From NCBI GenBank assembly GCA_964019695.1, contig OZ026520.1:93314913-93378912 (forward strand): DNA of 64,000 nucleotides, given 5' to 3'. Positions 11,101-21,876 of this stretch are shown here, piece by piece. Source of the DNA: Loripinus fragilis. Taxonomy: Eukaryota > Mollusca > Bivalvia > Lucinida > Lucinidae. Each line of letters begins with the position of its first letter. Position 1 is the first letter of the stretch. Under the pieces are notes generated by a model. It saw only the letters and a list, made by a program, of their open reading frames with translations, did no database searches and was not told the DNA's origin. The position numbers were made by a program, and so were the translations under genes.

Positions 11101-13586
11101 TCTTAGTAAGAATGGCAAGGACTATAAGTTCGCTTGTACCCCTTCTCAACATTGGTGTAAACGCACACCAAGGGATACGAACAAGGTACGCTCAAGCACA
11201 TGCCCGGGTCTAGAGGGGGGACAGGGGGTTCGGACCCCCTGGAAAATCACAAACATATAGGGTTCCTTATCAATAATGGTCCGGATCGCCTTAAAATCAC
11301 AAGGCTACCAAGCTAGCATTCAATGTTAAGCCATCATCAGCACGCCAGGGAAACGCCATTTAAATGGCATTTCGCTGGCGGGCCGATGATGGCCCGCTAA
11401 TAGTTGTATTAGGATCCTTCCTCCCCTCAAACTAAAAAAAATACTGTCAAAGTTGGACCCCCTCTGACAAAACTTTCTGGATCAGCGCATGATGCATACA
11501 AGGTAACCCAGGCGTGACCCATTCCATTACACTGCATTCATCACGTGATGATGAATGCAGTGTAATGGAATGCGTCACGCCTGGGGTTATCGAGGATGGT
11601 CATCATGAGAAATATATATTTTTATCTAGCAACTAAAGTCATTTGTTCTCCAGCATGTTAGTTTTGAACATCCACTAAAGAGAACGCCTCAGATTTTAAG
11701 CATATTTCTCACAAACCTCCTAAGGCATAGTTAGTTAATATTTGGTATGCAACGTCACCATAGACCTGATTAGGTTACCTAATGAGCCACAGAACACTAA
11801 CAGTCACAAGACGTCGGGAAGACAATTAAAGCAAAGCAACGGACACTAAGTAATGCATAACAAAACTAAGACCAAATACAGAGCACCTACAAACAAATTG
11901 ATTAGAAAAGTATGTTTTTATGATTCTTTTGAAAGATCAATTGATTTTTTTTAAAAGTATGTTTGGTCACAACATATCTATTCAACGTAATACTTCGCTA
12001 TTTATTATGTAGTCTCCAATCATATCTTTGCCACTCTCCACTATAATTTATTTTCTAGGCGCTTTGGTGCAGCTGGGTAGTTAAAGGACCCCAGAACAGT
12101 TTATTTTTTGGTGGAGATACTGGCTATTGCTCTGCCTTTAAATCTATAGGGAAGAGATATGGACCTATTACACTGGGTCTTATACCTATAGGTGCATATC
12201 ACCCTAGGTAAGTGGATATTAATCTATTATGAATTAATGCTGGACTGTGTTGACAAAATTGTATGTTTAAAAAGCTCACTTAACGACTGCAAGAAAGAAC
12301 TCTACTTTAGGAGTGTACACATTGTTAGACTTTTTGTCTAAATCAAAAAGATGAAATATTTTAATCTTTTAGGTTTAGACAAAGAACACTAGTCCATATT
12401 TTTTTTCCCAAACTCACTGTTTGCAGTAAGTGGATATTTCACAGTTTTAAGGTTTCATTTTCGAAAGAGAGGTTAAAGATAAAGATATTGTTTTTAAGAT
12501 GTTCAAGGTAAATATACCACTAATCACAGAATAACAAATTTACATAGTTATGAAGATCAAACTGATTTACAGTTTCAAACAAGGAACATGTTTTCTGCTA
12601 AAATTAGATGTTTCTGAAATAAAAGTACAACATATAAAATAACCAGAAGGGGGAAATATAGTTGGAATACTGATATCCATTCCATGCATAGATGCACTTT
12701 AACAAAATATTCAAGGATAAACACTTTTTAAAAAGTAAATGGAGCACATGTCTGCAGTAGCGCCATTTTGTTGTACAGTATCCAGAGTGAATAAAAATGA
12801 TGAAACCCAGATAAATTGCACAAGTTTCATAGATTGAAAATTTACTGTAATTGTATCCTTAAAGTCTGTTTATCAGCGTGGTCAGCATAAATTCAGCAAA
12901 TATTTATGAAAGCTCAACGGGCAGTTTGTTGGGTATCTTTAGTGTTAAAAAGACCAAGGTAACTTTAAATGGACTCTATACAATTCTGTCTTCAGATGGT
13001 TTATGAAAACATCCCATGTCGATCCTGAAGAAGCAGTCCAGATTCATGAAGATGTACAAGCACAGACTTCAATAGCAATTCACTGGGGAACATTCAAAAT
13101 GACAGTAGAGGTACTCATATAGTAGCTTATAGTTCATTTGAAATGTATATTATTACCACTTACAAAATGCCTTGGTCCACATTATACATCTTTTTGAACG
13201 CGTTTTACTCGTTATTTATTTATTTTACCCATGTGTTTGTTCCTCAATATATCAAAGAGACCATTCTTTTTTTTAGTTTAAATATTTTATTTGATAAACT
13301 CTTTACATGTGTACAAACAAGAGTATACCTATTAATCTATTACAGTTTATAAACTGGGATTCAGAAAGAAGTCTTGACGAATTATTCAAATCCATTTCCC
13401 AACATATATAAGTTGCTATAAATATATTTTTATATAAATTTTGGAGAAAACAAAATTGATTTAAAGATCAAATGATCATCGATCATATATTTCTATAAGA
13501 ACATACTGTCTTAACTATCATCTAGGCGTATTCACAACAAAACGCTATAAAACTCTATATGCATCACATATTTGTCAATACAGAAG

Positions 13587-13629
<43 letters not shown>

Positions 13630-14135
13630 CACACAATTTATGATTTGGTTGAGAAAGCAGAAAAAATATTTTCAATTAGGCACTCCTATCTTGAGGACTG
13701 TTTACATGCGGGTCTGGATGGTGGGGTGTGGACTTCATTATTAGTAAATAAATAACTTATTTAAAAAAAATACAATCTTGTATGCTTATGATGGATACGT
13801 TTCAATATTCTTTTTTTTAAAGATAAATCCTTGTTTTTCTCTTTTCGTCTTGATTTGCTCAAAACTAAAATATGACCTTTTCTTTTATCAGTATAAACTC
13901 CATCAAGAGGCTCTAAAATTGCATCACAGTAAGCAAAGTATGTTATACACTAGCTTATAATCTAGTCTAATTTTCAGTAGTCTGTGAAAATCAATTGTAT
14001 GACTAATTGTAGTGGTTTCTGTATTTTCAGCCATATATGGAACCAAAGCAGAAATTGATGGAGGAGGTTAAAAAGAAAGGACTTGGACCTGATACATTTA
14101 CAACTGTGAAACATGGAGAAGTCAAACATTTATGA
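7987..14135 (+). CDS. NAPEPLD: NAPE-PLD paralogue 1 (six coding exons, 345 aa)
   Basis: N-acyl-phosphatidylethanolamine-hydrolysing phospholipase D, a membrane-associated zinc hydrolase that releases N-acylethanolamines and phosphatidate from N-acyl-PE. Coding exons are 7987-8160, 10066-10285, 10911-11185, 12059-12207, 12996-13110 and 14031-14135; all introns are GT-AG and the joined frame is open. The protein has WIGHAS at residues 87-92, SPSQY at 113-117, HNHYDH at 143-148 (metal-binding HxHxDH), TPSQHWCKR at 208-216, GGDTGY at 241-246, IGAYHPRWF at 267-275 and IHWGTF at 301-306. Zinc ligands by family alignment are H143, H145, D147, H148, H212, D243 and H302. The N-terminus is shorter than in mammals (345 against about 393 aa). 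The start is the first ATG after the acceptor at 7980, in context GTGATGGCG; an upstream non-coding exon is likely. A second paralogue lies 9.3 kb downstream on the same strand. Confidence 0.95.
8308..9380. mobile_element. 1.07-kb TIR element in intron 1 of NAPE-PLD 1
   Basis: The ends TACTGTCCTGCCAGCCAAGA and TCTTGGCTGGTACGACAGTA are inverted matches; the same ends occur near 44790-44820 and at 56938-57193. Non-coding. It contains tRNA-like segments on both strands: about 8553-8620 (+), with GCCTAGTGGATAG and GGGTTCGAGTCC, and about 9127-9175 (-), with TAGCCTAGTGGTTAG. Confidence 0.75.
8553..8622 (+). repeat. tRNA-like sequence (A and B boxes)
   Basis: The A-box-like TAGCCTAGTGGATAG and B-box-like GTGGGTTCGAGTCC have tRNA-like spacing, and the middle GAGTGTTTTAGCACTC can pair as an anticodon-arm-like hairpin. 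The acceptor ends do not pair. Likely a tRNA pseudogene or SINE head inside the intronic TIR element. Confidence 0.4.
9776..10003. mobile_element. palindromic MITE, 'TTAACCCTTAAAGCGCC' family, copy 1
   Basis: The left end ACCCTTAAAGCGCCAAGAAA is met by a right end GATTGGCGCATTAATGGTTAA. The interior has GTCGTCTGC blocks on both sides and a central self-complementary CAGACTGCTCCTATAGGAGC. It ends about 60 bp before exon 2 of NAPE-PLD 1. Related copies at 10309-10543, 26725-26951 and 29005-29249. Confidence 0.8.
10066..10285 (+). CDS. NAPE-PLD 1, coding exon 2
   Basis: Acceptor TTTTTCAG, donor G|GTACGT; phase 0 in, phase 1 out. Codes residues 59-131, with the first beta-lactamase-fold strands ([15 protein letters not shown]), LTDPIFSDR, and the conserved [13 protein letters not shown] loop. 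Q116 and Y117 align with residues that I recall contacting the phosphodiester/headgroup in the human enzyme. Confidence 0.95.
10309..10543. mobile_element. palindromic MITE, 'TTAACCCTTAAAGCGCC' family, copy 2
   Basis: Starts TTAACCCTTAATG and ends GGGGCTTTAAGGGTTAA, in the opposite orientation to copy 1. It begins only 24 bp after exon 2, so exon 2 is bracketed by two copies that could pair across it in RNA. Confidence 0.82.
10911..11185 (+). CDS. NAPE-PLD 1, coding exon 3 (metal-binding core)
   Basis: Acceptor GACTTTTCAG, donor AAG|GTACGC; phase 1 in, phase 0 out. Carries [17 protein letters not shown], giving four zinc ligands, then the WFVAQGQ, ELSWWEE and [11 protein letters not shown] segments, the last giving a fifth ligand (H212). 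275 bp, identical in length to the exon in paralogue 2. Confidence 0.96.
11203..11493. mobile_element. MITE, 'GCGCGGATCCAGAGGGGG' family, intron 3
   Basis: The left end AGAGGGGGGACAGGGGGTTC and right end CTTTCTGGATCAGCGCATG are family ends. The middle has GAAACGCCATTTAAATGGC and GGGCCGATGATGGCCCGC. Related copies at 25868-26190 (inverted), 27833-28045, 28672-28757, 48773-49055 and 56097-56500. Confidence 0.75.
11503..11589. repeat. near-perfect hairpin
   Basis: Two roughly 40-base arms flank TCACGTGATG; the arms contain ATTCCATTACACTGCATTCA and its complement, plus CCCAGGCGTGAC against GTCACGCCTGGG. It lies in intron 3 of NAPE-PLD 1. Would form a strong cruciform or RNA hairpin. Confidence 0.85.
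11770..11880 (-). repeat. fragment of a dispersed repeat shared with 19040-19260 and 42727-43515
   Basis: GAGCCACAGAACA...GACACTAAGTAATGCATAAC matches the right arm of the foldback at 42727-43515. Non-coding and partial. Confidence 0.6.
12059..12207 (+). CDS. NAPE-PLD 1, coding exon 4
   Basis: Acceptor TTTTCTAG, donor AG|GTAAGT; phase 0 in, phase 2 out. Codes [21 protein letters not shown] (zinc ligand D243) and [10 protein letters not shown]. The IGAYHP portion is the segment lacking in paralogue 2. Confidence 0.95.
12208..12995. other. intron 4 of NAPE-PLD 1, no recognised element
   Basis: AT-rich sequence in which I see neither a repeat copy nor an ORF worth calling. Confidence 0.6.
12996..13110 (+). 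CDS. NAPE-PLD 1, coding exon 5
   Basis: Acceptor CTGTCTTCAG, donor GAG|GTACTC. Codes [20 protein letters not shown] and [13 protein letters not shown]280 in SHVDPEE aligns with human H321, and H302 is the last zinc ligand. Confidence 0.95.
13591..13627. repeat. (GA)n microsatellite
   Basis: Short AG dinucleotide run in intron 5 of NAPE-PLD 1. A longer (GA)n run sits in the equivalent intron 5 of paralogue 2 (29422-29500). Confidence 0.95.
14031..14135 (+). CDS. NAPE-PLD 1, terminal coding exon 6
   Basis: Acceptor GTATTTTCAG. Codes [28 protein letters not shown] and stop TGA. 'LKHGE'-type ends close vertebrate NAPE-PLD in the same way. No canonical AATAAA is evident within the first few hundred bases, so the 3' end is undefined. 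Confidence 0.94.
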   Translation, partial: PYMEPKQKLMEEVKKKGLGPDTFTTVKHGEVKHL

Positions 14136-16554
14136 TTGTTTTCTTTGTCTATTCTAGTTTGATTATACTAATGAACATTCACTGTTTTCATAGTCATCAC
14201 CAGGTTAACATATATGAACTTTGAGTTAATATTACAGCCATGCAACTACCAATTTAGCAATATGCTTCAATGAAACCTCTCAAGATAAGCTGTCAAAAGC
14301 ATAAAATAAGCAGTTTATCATTGTTGTCAAGGTGCATGACAAATTACACAAAAACTTGTTCTTTTCTACATGCTCATTTCACTGAAACAATGAAAATAGT
14401 TGAGTTTCTGTTTTTTAAAGCTTATGGTTAACAGCTCAATAATTGAAAAGATATATGTTGTAGGGACATATTGGAATTGCCTCAATATGTCTTATGTTGT
14501 AGGGACACATTGGAATTGCCTCAGTGAGGCAATTCCAATGTGTACTTACAATATATGTTACTGAAAATAAGAAAAAACATTTCGAAATTTAAATTTATAC
14601 CAATACAAGTACCATGTCCATTGTCTTTGCCTCTTTTAAACATCTCAACTGCCAATCAGAATGAAAATGCCTGTCACTTTACTGCAAATTGTTTATGTAT
14701 GCATCACAGTTACAGCTCCAAATTCGAGTTCATGAACTACTTCTTTGCTAATCTGGTAGTTGCGTGGTGGTATAGCTCTGGAAAAGTGATAAAAGAAGAT
14801 ATCAGGTTATGTATAAAGCTGTTTGTGCCCAGTGGAATTGTCGAAAGAACAACCATTGGTTCAAAACAACCATACAAATGTTTAAAAACAGTTAAAAACT
14901 GCATGAATATATATTTTATATGAAATTTTTATATGTTGATAGAGTTTGTTTTTATGACCTTTTATATTTGAACATTGCAGACAAAATGACAATCTTGTAG
15001 ATGTTTATAATGTTCTTGAAACTTTTCTAATCGAATACAGTTGTATGATGGTCAGATTTCTGATCATATTATTAAATGGCATTTTCAGTGACATATTGGT
15101 TGAAATTTGGTAAATTGCATAAATGTCACTTGTTGGATTAACCCCTATTTGAATATTTAAAAATTCAGCCTCGTTTGCAAACAATTTCCTTAAAAGGGAC
15201 AGGCATAGTTACCAAATGTCTCTTGGGGTGTGCATTTTTCTAGAAAGTATCTTTAGCGAACAAGTGGTACCAATATGTTGATACCGTTTTGAACCCATGT
15301 AAAAGGCTCAATGGAATGATGCAAGTTTAATGTTATAAACATGTTACCAATTTTATAGTTTTCATGAAGAAGTAAGTTCTATCCAATTTTGCTGTTTAGT
15401 TTCATTATTTCATGCCAAATTGCCTTTGCACAGTGCATAAATAATGACGCACATTTGCATATAGTGAATATCCAGATGAGCCATATCAATATGATTTTAC
15501 TCTTCGCACAAGTTTTCCTACTTCCCAAAACTGACATCAAGCAAAAAGTTACAAGCTTCCGTCATCATTGTTTCCAACCTGATCTAGTTTTTTACATATC
15601 ATGACAAAGGGGCAAAATTTCTCAGGCCCTCTCAGTATTTTGATGTATTGTTTACGTTTTTATATTTTATATGTTTATATTTTATATATTAACATGTTCA
15701 ATGTAGTTCCTTATATGTTTGTTTTGTTTGATTTGATTCTGAACTTCCCATCAACAATCTTATTCTTTATATGAACCTTGTTTTTGAAAGATGCGTTCAT
15801 TTTTCTCACGGGTGCTGTAAATGTTAAGATCATGAAAGCATGGACGCCATATGTTTGCATTTAAATGTAAATGACACCAAAAGAGGGTGTCGCTATCTAT
15901 GACTGTGTTCCTACTTTCATGAACATCTAAGAAATGAATTACATTTTTTTTTACTTTTTTGTGTGTGTTGAAGAACTGTTTTAAATAGAACATGCCATCA
16001 TATGGCAAATATCTGCTTTACAGTTTTTAAATGTAATAATATTAAAGGAGATCGTGCCTTTGGAGTAGTCTTACATACGGAAGCATATGGGGGCCTTTTT
16101 GTCTTGCTTCTTAGGTCTTACCTATAGTCTCTAATGTCTTACATTTTACGTATTATGTTATGCATCTTAGTTATTATGTATTATGTATTAGTAGTTATTG
16201 TTACTTGATAAATTTAACAATAGTGAGGGGAAAGTTTAACATATCTTATAATTTGGATACAGATTCCAATGACGAATAAATGTAACTGGTGTAAGTATAT
16301 GGACAAAAAATAAGTACTTCTTAGTAACGTTGTCTTACTTCTTATGTCTCTGTTGTTTTGTCTTACTTTTGTTTTATGTATTTGTCAAATGTCCTAGGTT
16401 CTTTGTCTTACATTTTCAGGTATTTCGTCTTACATATTAGGTATTTTGCGTTACCTCTTATGTAGTTTGTCTTATGTCTTAAGAATTACAGCTTACCTAT
16501 AATGTCCTATAATCGCATGTCTTTTGAACAATTCCTTAATATAATGCAACATAT
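14136..16554. other. 3' flank/intergenic region with one hairpin
   Basis: Mostly AT-rich sequence without recognisable coding content; it probably includes the 3' UTR of NAPE-PLD 1. A strong hairpin at about 14500-14548 pairs ACACATTGGAATTGCCTCA with TGAGGCAATTCCAATGTGT, preceded by a diverged direct copy of the left arm at about 14467. From about 16100 to 17160 there are scattered repeats of 'TCTTAC..TTATGT' and its complement. Confidence 0.6.
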
Positions 16555-16791
16555 GAGCCATGACATGTGATTTCCAACAATGTGACATTTCGACAAGTGT
16601 AGACTGCCACGAGCCTGTGCAGCCCCCTTTTAGGCTTAGAAACTCCAAATGATGTTCAGTCAGTAGCTTAACACTCATAGAATATTCAAGCGATTAGTAA
16701 AGGCTCTGATCAGACTGCGCGTATGTGCAGGCTGATCTGAGGCTTTGCTGGTCGTACATACCACAGTGATGGAAATCTCATGTCATGGCTC
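16555..16791 (+). mobile_element. 237-bp MITE, 'GAGCCATGACATGTGATTTCC' type
   Basis: Inverted ends GAGCCATGACATGTGATTTC and GAAATCTCATGTCATGGCTC. The interior has CTCCAAATGATGTTCAGTC and CTGATCAGACTGCGCGTATG. Other full copies at 32166-32402 (opposite orientation) and 52454-52690 are also exactly 237 bp; partial copies lie at 22945-23150 and 23160-23240. Confidence 0.88.
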
Positions 16792-17469
16792 AAATATACA
16801 TTTCCTGAAAGTGTTGTGACTAGTCTTATATTTTTCTTTAGGGATAGGACAAAAAGCATACAATCTTTAGGACATAAGAAATTATACAGAAAACTGAAGA
16901 AGTAAGACAGTTTACCTAATACATAAGATAAAATACCATTAAACGTTCTTATTTTCTAGACCATATATTTACATCATCTGCATTTATTCATCATCAGCAT
17001 CTGTAACATCCGCCATTATGAGATCTGCTAAGAATTTCCCCACTTTATTGTTGACATTATCATCTACTAATAAGCAGAACATAACACGTAAGACACAAAC
17101 ATTATACGTAAGATGTAAGATATTTGACATTATACGTAATGCCTAAGAAATAAGACTTAGGCTTCTGTGGGAGTGATATAGCGCTAAGTAATATAAATGA
17201 AAAAACCACTAGTGGCATACATATATAATAGCATTATGCAATGACGTCCATGACAACTTTGCATACACAGGACAAATCCTAAAGGTTGCACGCAAAAATT
17301 GCACGTTGATAAAAAGAATATAACATTCGTTCTTTTGTATTATTGAATTCGATAAACTCACTGTGTGCTAAAAGCCATAACATGCTAGCAAGCCTTATAT
17401 TTTATCTCTTTTTCCAATTTGTTTAATCAATTAAATGATGCGTGAGTACTTGAGTAAGTTCCTCAATGT

Positions 17470-17660
17470 AGTTTTTATTCAAAGTAAGAAAGAGGGCAAA
17501 GATCAGGAATCCTTACAATCAAGCACCAAACTTGACCCAGGATACCAATGGGAAAGTGCGTGGCTGTTTATATGTGCCTTGTTGTCACCTGGTGGGAAAG
17601 GGCTGACCTCTTGGCTCTCGTTTGTGGTGTTTGCAATTAAAGAGGAAAGCAACAGTGATA
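17470..17660 (+). repeat. dispersed repeat shared with 18250-18430 and 48400-48545
   Basis: Shared phrases are GATCAGGAATC, CCAGGATACC and GAGCCAAGAGGTCAG (or complements). The three copies occur in mixed orientation and order, so this is a repeat, not a host exon, despite a 105-codon open frame. Confidence 0.65.
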
Positions 17661-18249
17661 GGGTTGACAACCAAGCATGCAGTCTGTTGCAATACATTAT
17701 TGTTATAACCAATATTTTTATAATGAGAAATTATTTGAATAAACTGCACTGAAAAAATGTTAGTGCCAACAAGTTTCTTAAATTTCTACAGTAAGTCACA
17801 ATATATACAGTAAGTCGCCATTAACCTATTTATGCCAAATGGAATTTCCCACCCTTAAATATATAATTTGGATGAATCCTTTACAAATTTCAAAAGTGCA
17901 TTCTGTAAGGAAACAGTAGAGTACCTGAGCTGTGGCGTCTGATCTGATTCTGCACTGTTTTGCCACAAAATTATGCTAGGCTTATCGGTTGATCAGAAAT
18001 GTGCAGGGAGTTGGGAAGATGTGGTACATTATATTTGTTAATTAATCTTATCAACATGTTCTTAACAATGTTTGTTTTTACAGCCGTATTGTCAGTTTTT
18101 TTAATAAATATTACCAGTCATATTGTTCTACATTTTTTCGTGATCACACATCCAGTACCTGTAAATTCAGGGGCATCTGAATTGGCAAAATATATATGCC
18201 AACTCATAAAAGTTTAAAAGTGCTTATCCCATAGGCGATCTCCTGGGTA

Positions 18250-18430
18250 TCTTGTGAGCCATAGTAAAAGTAAGAAAAACAGCAAGGATCAGGAATCGAT
18301 TCAGTCAAGAACCACACATGTCCCAGGATACCACATGGGAAAGTAATAAAATCACAATAAACAAAACAAACAAGAGCCAAGAGGTCAGCCCTTTCCCTTC
18401 AGGTGACCACAAGGCAGCAATGAACAGACG
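18250..18430 (+). repeat. dispersed repeat, second copy
   Basis: Contains AAGGATCAGGAATCGATTCA, CCCAGGATACC and AAGAGCCAAGAGGTCAGCCC, homologous to 17470-17660 but with the distal part inverted relative to it. Confidence 0.6.
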
Positions 18431-18890
18431 CGCAAGCATGACAAACACAAGACATAAATAACACAAATGATCCACAAAAGAAGTACCGCCTTGGAAGGGT
18501 CAGTAAAATATTTTACTAGAGGGCTTAAACCGGTTTCACGGCATGTCAACCTCTTCCTTAGTTCAGATGTGGATCAAGACACATAGATGTTTGGTTTGCA
18601 TGAAAGACCCCTTACTCATCCATGCATCATCTCCCAGAACATATAAATCAATTTATAAAAAAGAGATAACTCAACAGTACATAAAACTGAGTCTTAAAAC
18701 CCAGTCTTATCAAAACATTGGGTGATTCAAAAGTAGATGCAGACTAAGAGCATTCATTTGACATCTACTGGATAGCTGTACATATAAATGTATAATTGAA
18801 TTAAATAATAATGAAATTAAAAAATAGGCCCAGATAAGGACAGTTTGTGCACCTAAAATTGCATTTATTTCCTTAATCATCAAGTTAAAC

Positions 18891-18968
18891 ATGTGTTTTG
18901 GGTGCTCAAAAGAACCGTCTCATTGAGACGGTTCTTTTGAGTACCCACAACATATGTTTTGGTTGAGA
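18891..18968. repeat. strong hairpin, 'CAAAAGAACCGTCTC' family
   Basis: TGCTCAAAAGAACCGTCTCA is followed immediately by TGAGACGGTTCTTTTGAGTA, and outer arms CATGTGTTTTGGG / ACATATGTTTTGG extend it. A diverged sister occurs at 32994-33070, with the same downstream phrase GAGAAATAAGAAA. Confidence 0.85.
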
Positions 18969-19039
18969 AATAAGAAAAACAGTTTTCCAGTACGCACGCT
19001 TATCTGGATGCCTATGTATACTTAAAGTTGATTTTGGAC

Positions 19040-19260
19040 CAGCACATGAGTCCCTGGTATTTACTGTACATGTGAGCGTTACTCCGTGTCCTTTCTAGTT
19101 TTGAAATCATCTGCCTGAGGAAGAGAGACTTAATTGTGTTCCTGCTGTCATGTGGCTGTTAATATTCTGTGTCTCCCCCATACGGTTCTGTGGGTTGGTC
19201 TGCAGTTTGTAATTGTGGCATTTCAAGGTCATACTCATATACTTTTTTAGACATTCCACA
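19040..19260 (+). repeat. dispersed repeat related to the 42.7-kb foldback
   Basis: CCTTTCTAGTTTTGAAATCATCT ... GTGGGTTGGTCTGCAGT ... GGTCATACTCATATACTTTT is a diverged copy of the left arm at 42727-42965. Confidence 0.65.
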
Positions 19261-19779
19261 ACGCGACTATATCTTTAGTTAACATTTTCATTTGACGTTG
19301 GGATTTGGTCTGCTAGCTAACTTAATCATTAAAGTGGAGACAAAGTATGTTTCATTACTCTTATTCAATTTATGCTATTTTTATGATATTAGGCTGGCAT
19401 ATTAATTAAGTCAGTATATTCAAAGGGAAACCGTGTATGCTCCAAAACTCATCATATCGTTCAAGACATTTAATACTATTTTGAATTTTTGTCATTCTCT
19501 TTCTTTCCTTATGTCATTCATGTTATATTGAGGACTTTTAAAGAAGGGTACTCCACTTACCAAGTGCTAAAGGGTTAGCTGAAATAAAAGATAAGCAAAG
19601 TGGGTGGGATAATTTTGTACAGTGCGAGAAAAAAAGGTAAGTTTATTTAAAAGATAAAACAGATTATTGTAATATATGGGGACACATGCTACCCCTGACA
19701 GACATGACTAAATGTACCACGGTAGAAGCCAAGGGGGGTACCCTCATTTTTTCTTCATACGTAAGCTTGGGCCCAGTAT

Positions 19780-20035
19780 CTACCGTTAACCCCCCAAAAA
19801 TATCAGGAATTTCAAGCACCCCAAAAATATTTGAAATTTTAGCAACCCCAAAAAATATCCCCCATTCTCTACTTTGACATTTAGAAAAGACCCTAAAATG
19901 CATAGAAATGACCCCTAAATATAGTCCAATTGTAAAGACCCCCAAAAATATCCACAAAATCTTCATGCCCCCAAAAATATTAATTTTTCTGAAAACCCCC
20001 AAAAATAGTGAAATTCAAAATTTTGAACCTAAAAA
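19780..20035. repeat. degenerate simple repeat on CCCCAAAAATAT
   Basis: Irregular repetitions of CCCCAAAAATAT with spacers of about 20-30 bp. A poly-C tract and CA run follow at about 20075-20108. Open frames here are repeat artefacts. Confidence 0.7.
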
Positions 20036-20552
20036 ATGACCCGAGCCTACGTATTTATGAAAATATCAGAGTACCCCCCTCCCCCCCCCCCCCCCCACAC
20101 ACACACCCCTGGGGGTAGAAGTAGGACAATGCAAATTGGGAGGGCATTCCAGTGTATGATAGTTCTAGGGAAAAAACTGTATTTAAAGTTGTTTGTAGAG
20201 GGGGTCTATGCCAGAGAGTGGGTCCATGCGGTTAGGTATTTTAAGTACTCATATAAAGTCAAGGCGGTGTTTCGCTACCTCCCTTACTGATCAGGCAATA
20301 CAAGCCCAGCACATCTCGCTTACCTCTAGACTGGCAAATGGCATGTGAAATGACAAAAAAAAATCAACAAGGTAGCCGCCAATCAATATAATACTATTAT
20401 CCGTTTCTAGCTTTTTAAAAAGCTATCCTTGTACAGATGTTTACTTTGCATTGTCTGCGCAGGCGCGATACTCAAAGAACCGATATGTCAGTATGAGATA
20501 GTCATTACACAAGATCAAAGTCTCGAGAAAACAGATAATGTCTATATTTATC

Positions 20553-21065
20553 GTTACAGTCACGCGGACCAATTATAACACAAATAAAAATAGAACACAA
20601 ATGAGTGAACAGGGTATTTCCCTAGGTAATCCCTGTTTTCGAAGTTGTCTCCGCGATGATATGGTTGTATTTTATACTCTTCTGTTACAAGATTCAGGTA
20701 GGCTATTTTCATTTTCGATTTTGCTCTGAAAATATGTAAGATACATGTTTATGCTCTTGCTTTGAACCGGGAAAATGAAAAATACATTTGAAATAAACTT
20801 GAAACATCAAAATAAAGACCACCTCTGTATGATCCTGTATGGTTTTATTGCTAGGTTTCTCTGGTTCTAACTTAATAACTCCAGCCTTTTGTAAGTTTCC
20901 ATCTATCACACGCTGAGCATATCATCAGTGTCTGAATGGCTACGGTATTTTTACCATAGAGCTTTTCTGGTGAAAACAATTGACAAGGACTGGAGCACTG
21001 TCACTCATCCAGAGATTCGGACATTTATATTTTTAGCCAGTGTGTCTGAAGTCCAAGGGTTAGGC
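20553..21065 (+). repeat. dispersed repeat, copy 1 (with 61405-61990)
   Basis: Shared with 61405-61990 in the same order: GGACCAATTATAAC, AAATAAAAATAGAACACAA, CAGGGTATT, GGTAGGCTATTTTCATTTT, TCACTCATCCA and TTTTAGCCAGTGTGTCTGAA. Function unknown. No conserved reading frame is evident between copies. Confidence 0.7.
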
Positions 21066-21092
21066 CCCATATATAAAGAAGTAAAACATTCA

Positions 21093-21356
21093 TTTTTTGC
21101 TTGTTTTGTTTGTGGTTTTACGTCCCAGTCTGTCGAGACGGTCAGTTCACCTTACCACACAGCTTGACTAAGCAGTTAACCGGTACTTCGTGCACATACT
21201 ATCACTTTTAACTGACACCAACCCTTCTTGAATCAGCGGAAGGAGGAGAATGACCGTAGGAAATATTTCATGATCATTTTCCACGAAAGTATGGGACCGG
21301 AACGGGATGGAACTCACGACCCCTTGATCTGCATAGATTACGCCACGGGGCCCGGT
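21093..21356 (-). mobile_element. tRNA-derived SINE (family 1), diverged copy
   Basis: Retains the tail phrase TTTTACGTCCCAGTC, the body GAATGACCGTAGGAAATATT and head fragments TTACGCCACGGGGCCCGG, with several internal deletions compared with the other family-1 copies. Confidence 0.85.
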
Positions 21357-21643
21357 AATAAATAAATTAAACAGTACAAAAGATAAATCTATATCTTCTT
21401 TGACCCGTTGCCCCCTAATAATAATGATAAAAACAAACAAAAAAACAGACCCCCCCCCCTAAAAAAAATAAATAAGGCATATCAGGACATCCAGTGCATA
21501 GCTACCATACAGCCTTTTGTGCAAAATGCCACTGTTGTGTGTATTTGAGTAAATTACTTCAAAGGACACACTTACCAGTAAACAGGAAATAAACTTAAGA
21601 AAAAATGAAGGCTTTCATTTCATTATGTAACTTGATATTTCTG

Positions 21644-21844
21644 TTGTCCAGTCCAAACAACATCATCATGATCAAGAGTTTGATATATTATTCATGACGA
21701 TGTTCTGATCAAGATATCAAACTTTTACTGAGATCAGTCATAACATGATATGACTTATCTCAGTGAAAGTTTGATCTTTTAAGACTGATCTCAGTGAAAG
21801 TTTGATATCGTATGAAGATGTTGTTTGGACTGGACAACAAGAAA
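21644..21844. mobile_element. 200-bp palindromic MITE
   Basis: Inverted ends TTGTCCAGTCCAAACAACAT and ATGTTGTTTGGACTGGACAA. The interior contains repeated CTCAGTGAAAGTTTGAT and complement blocks. Non-coding. Confidence 0.85.
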
Positions 21845-21876
21845 TAAAGGCTTAGAAGATTTTAGAAAAAAAAACC

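Noticed and set aside
14540..14923. 127-codon plus-strand frame after NAPE-PLD 1
   Set aside because: Starts inside a hairpin and shows no domain or conserved composition; likely chance in the 3' flank.
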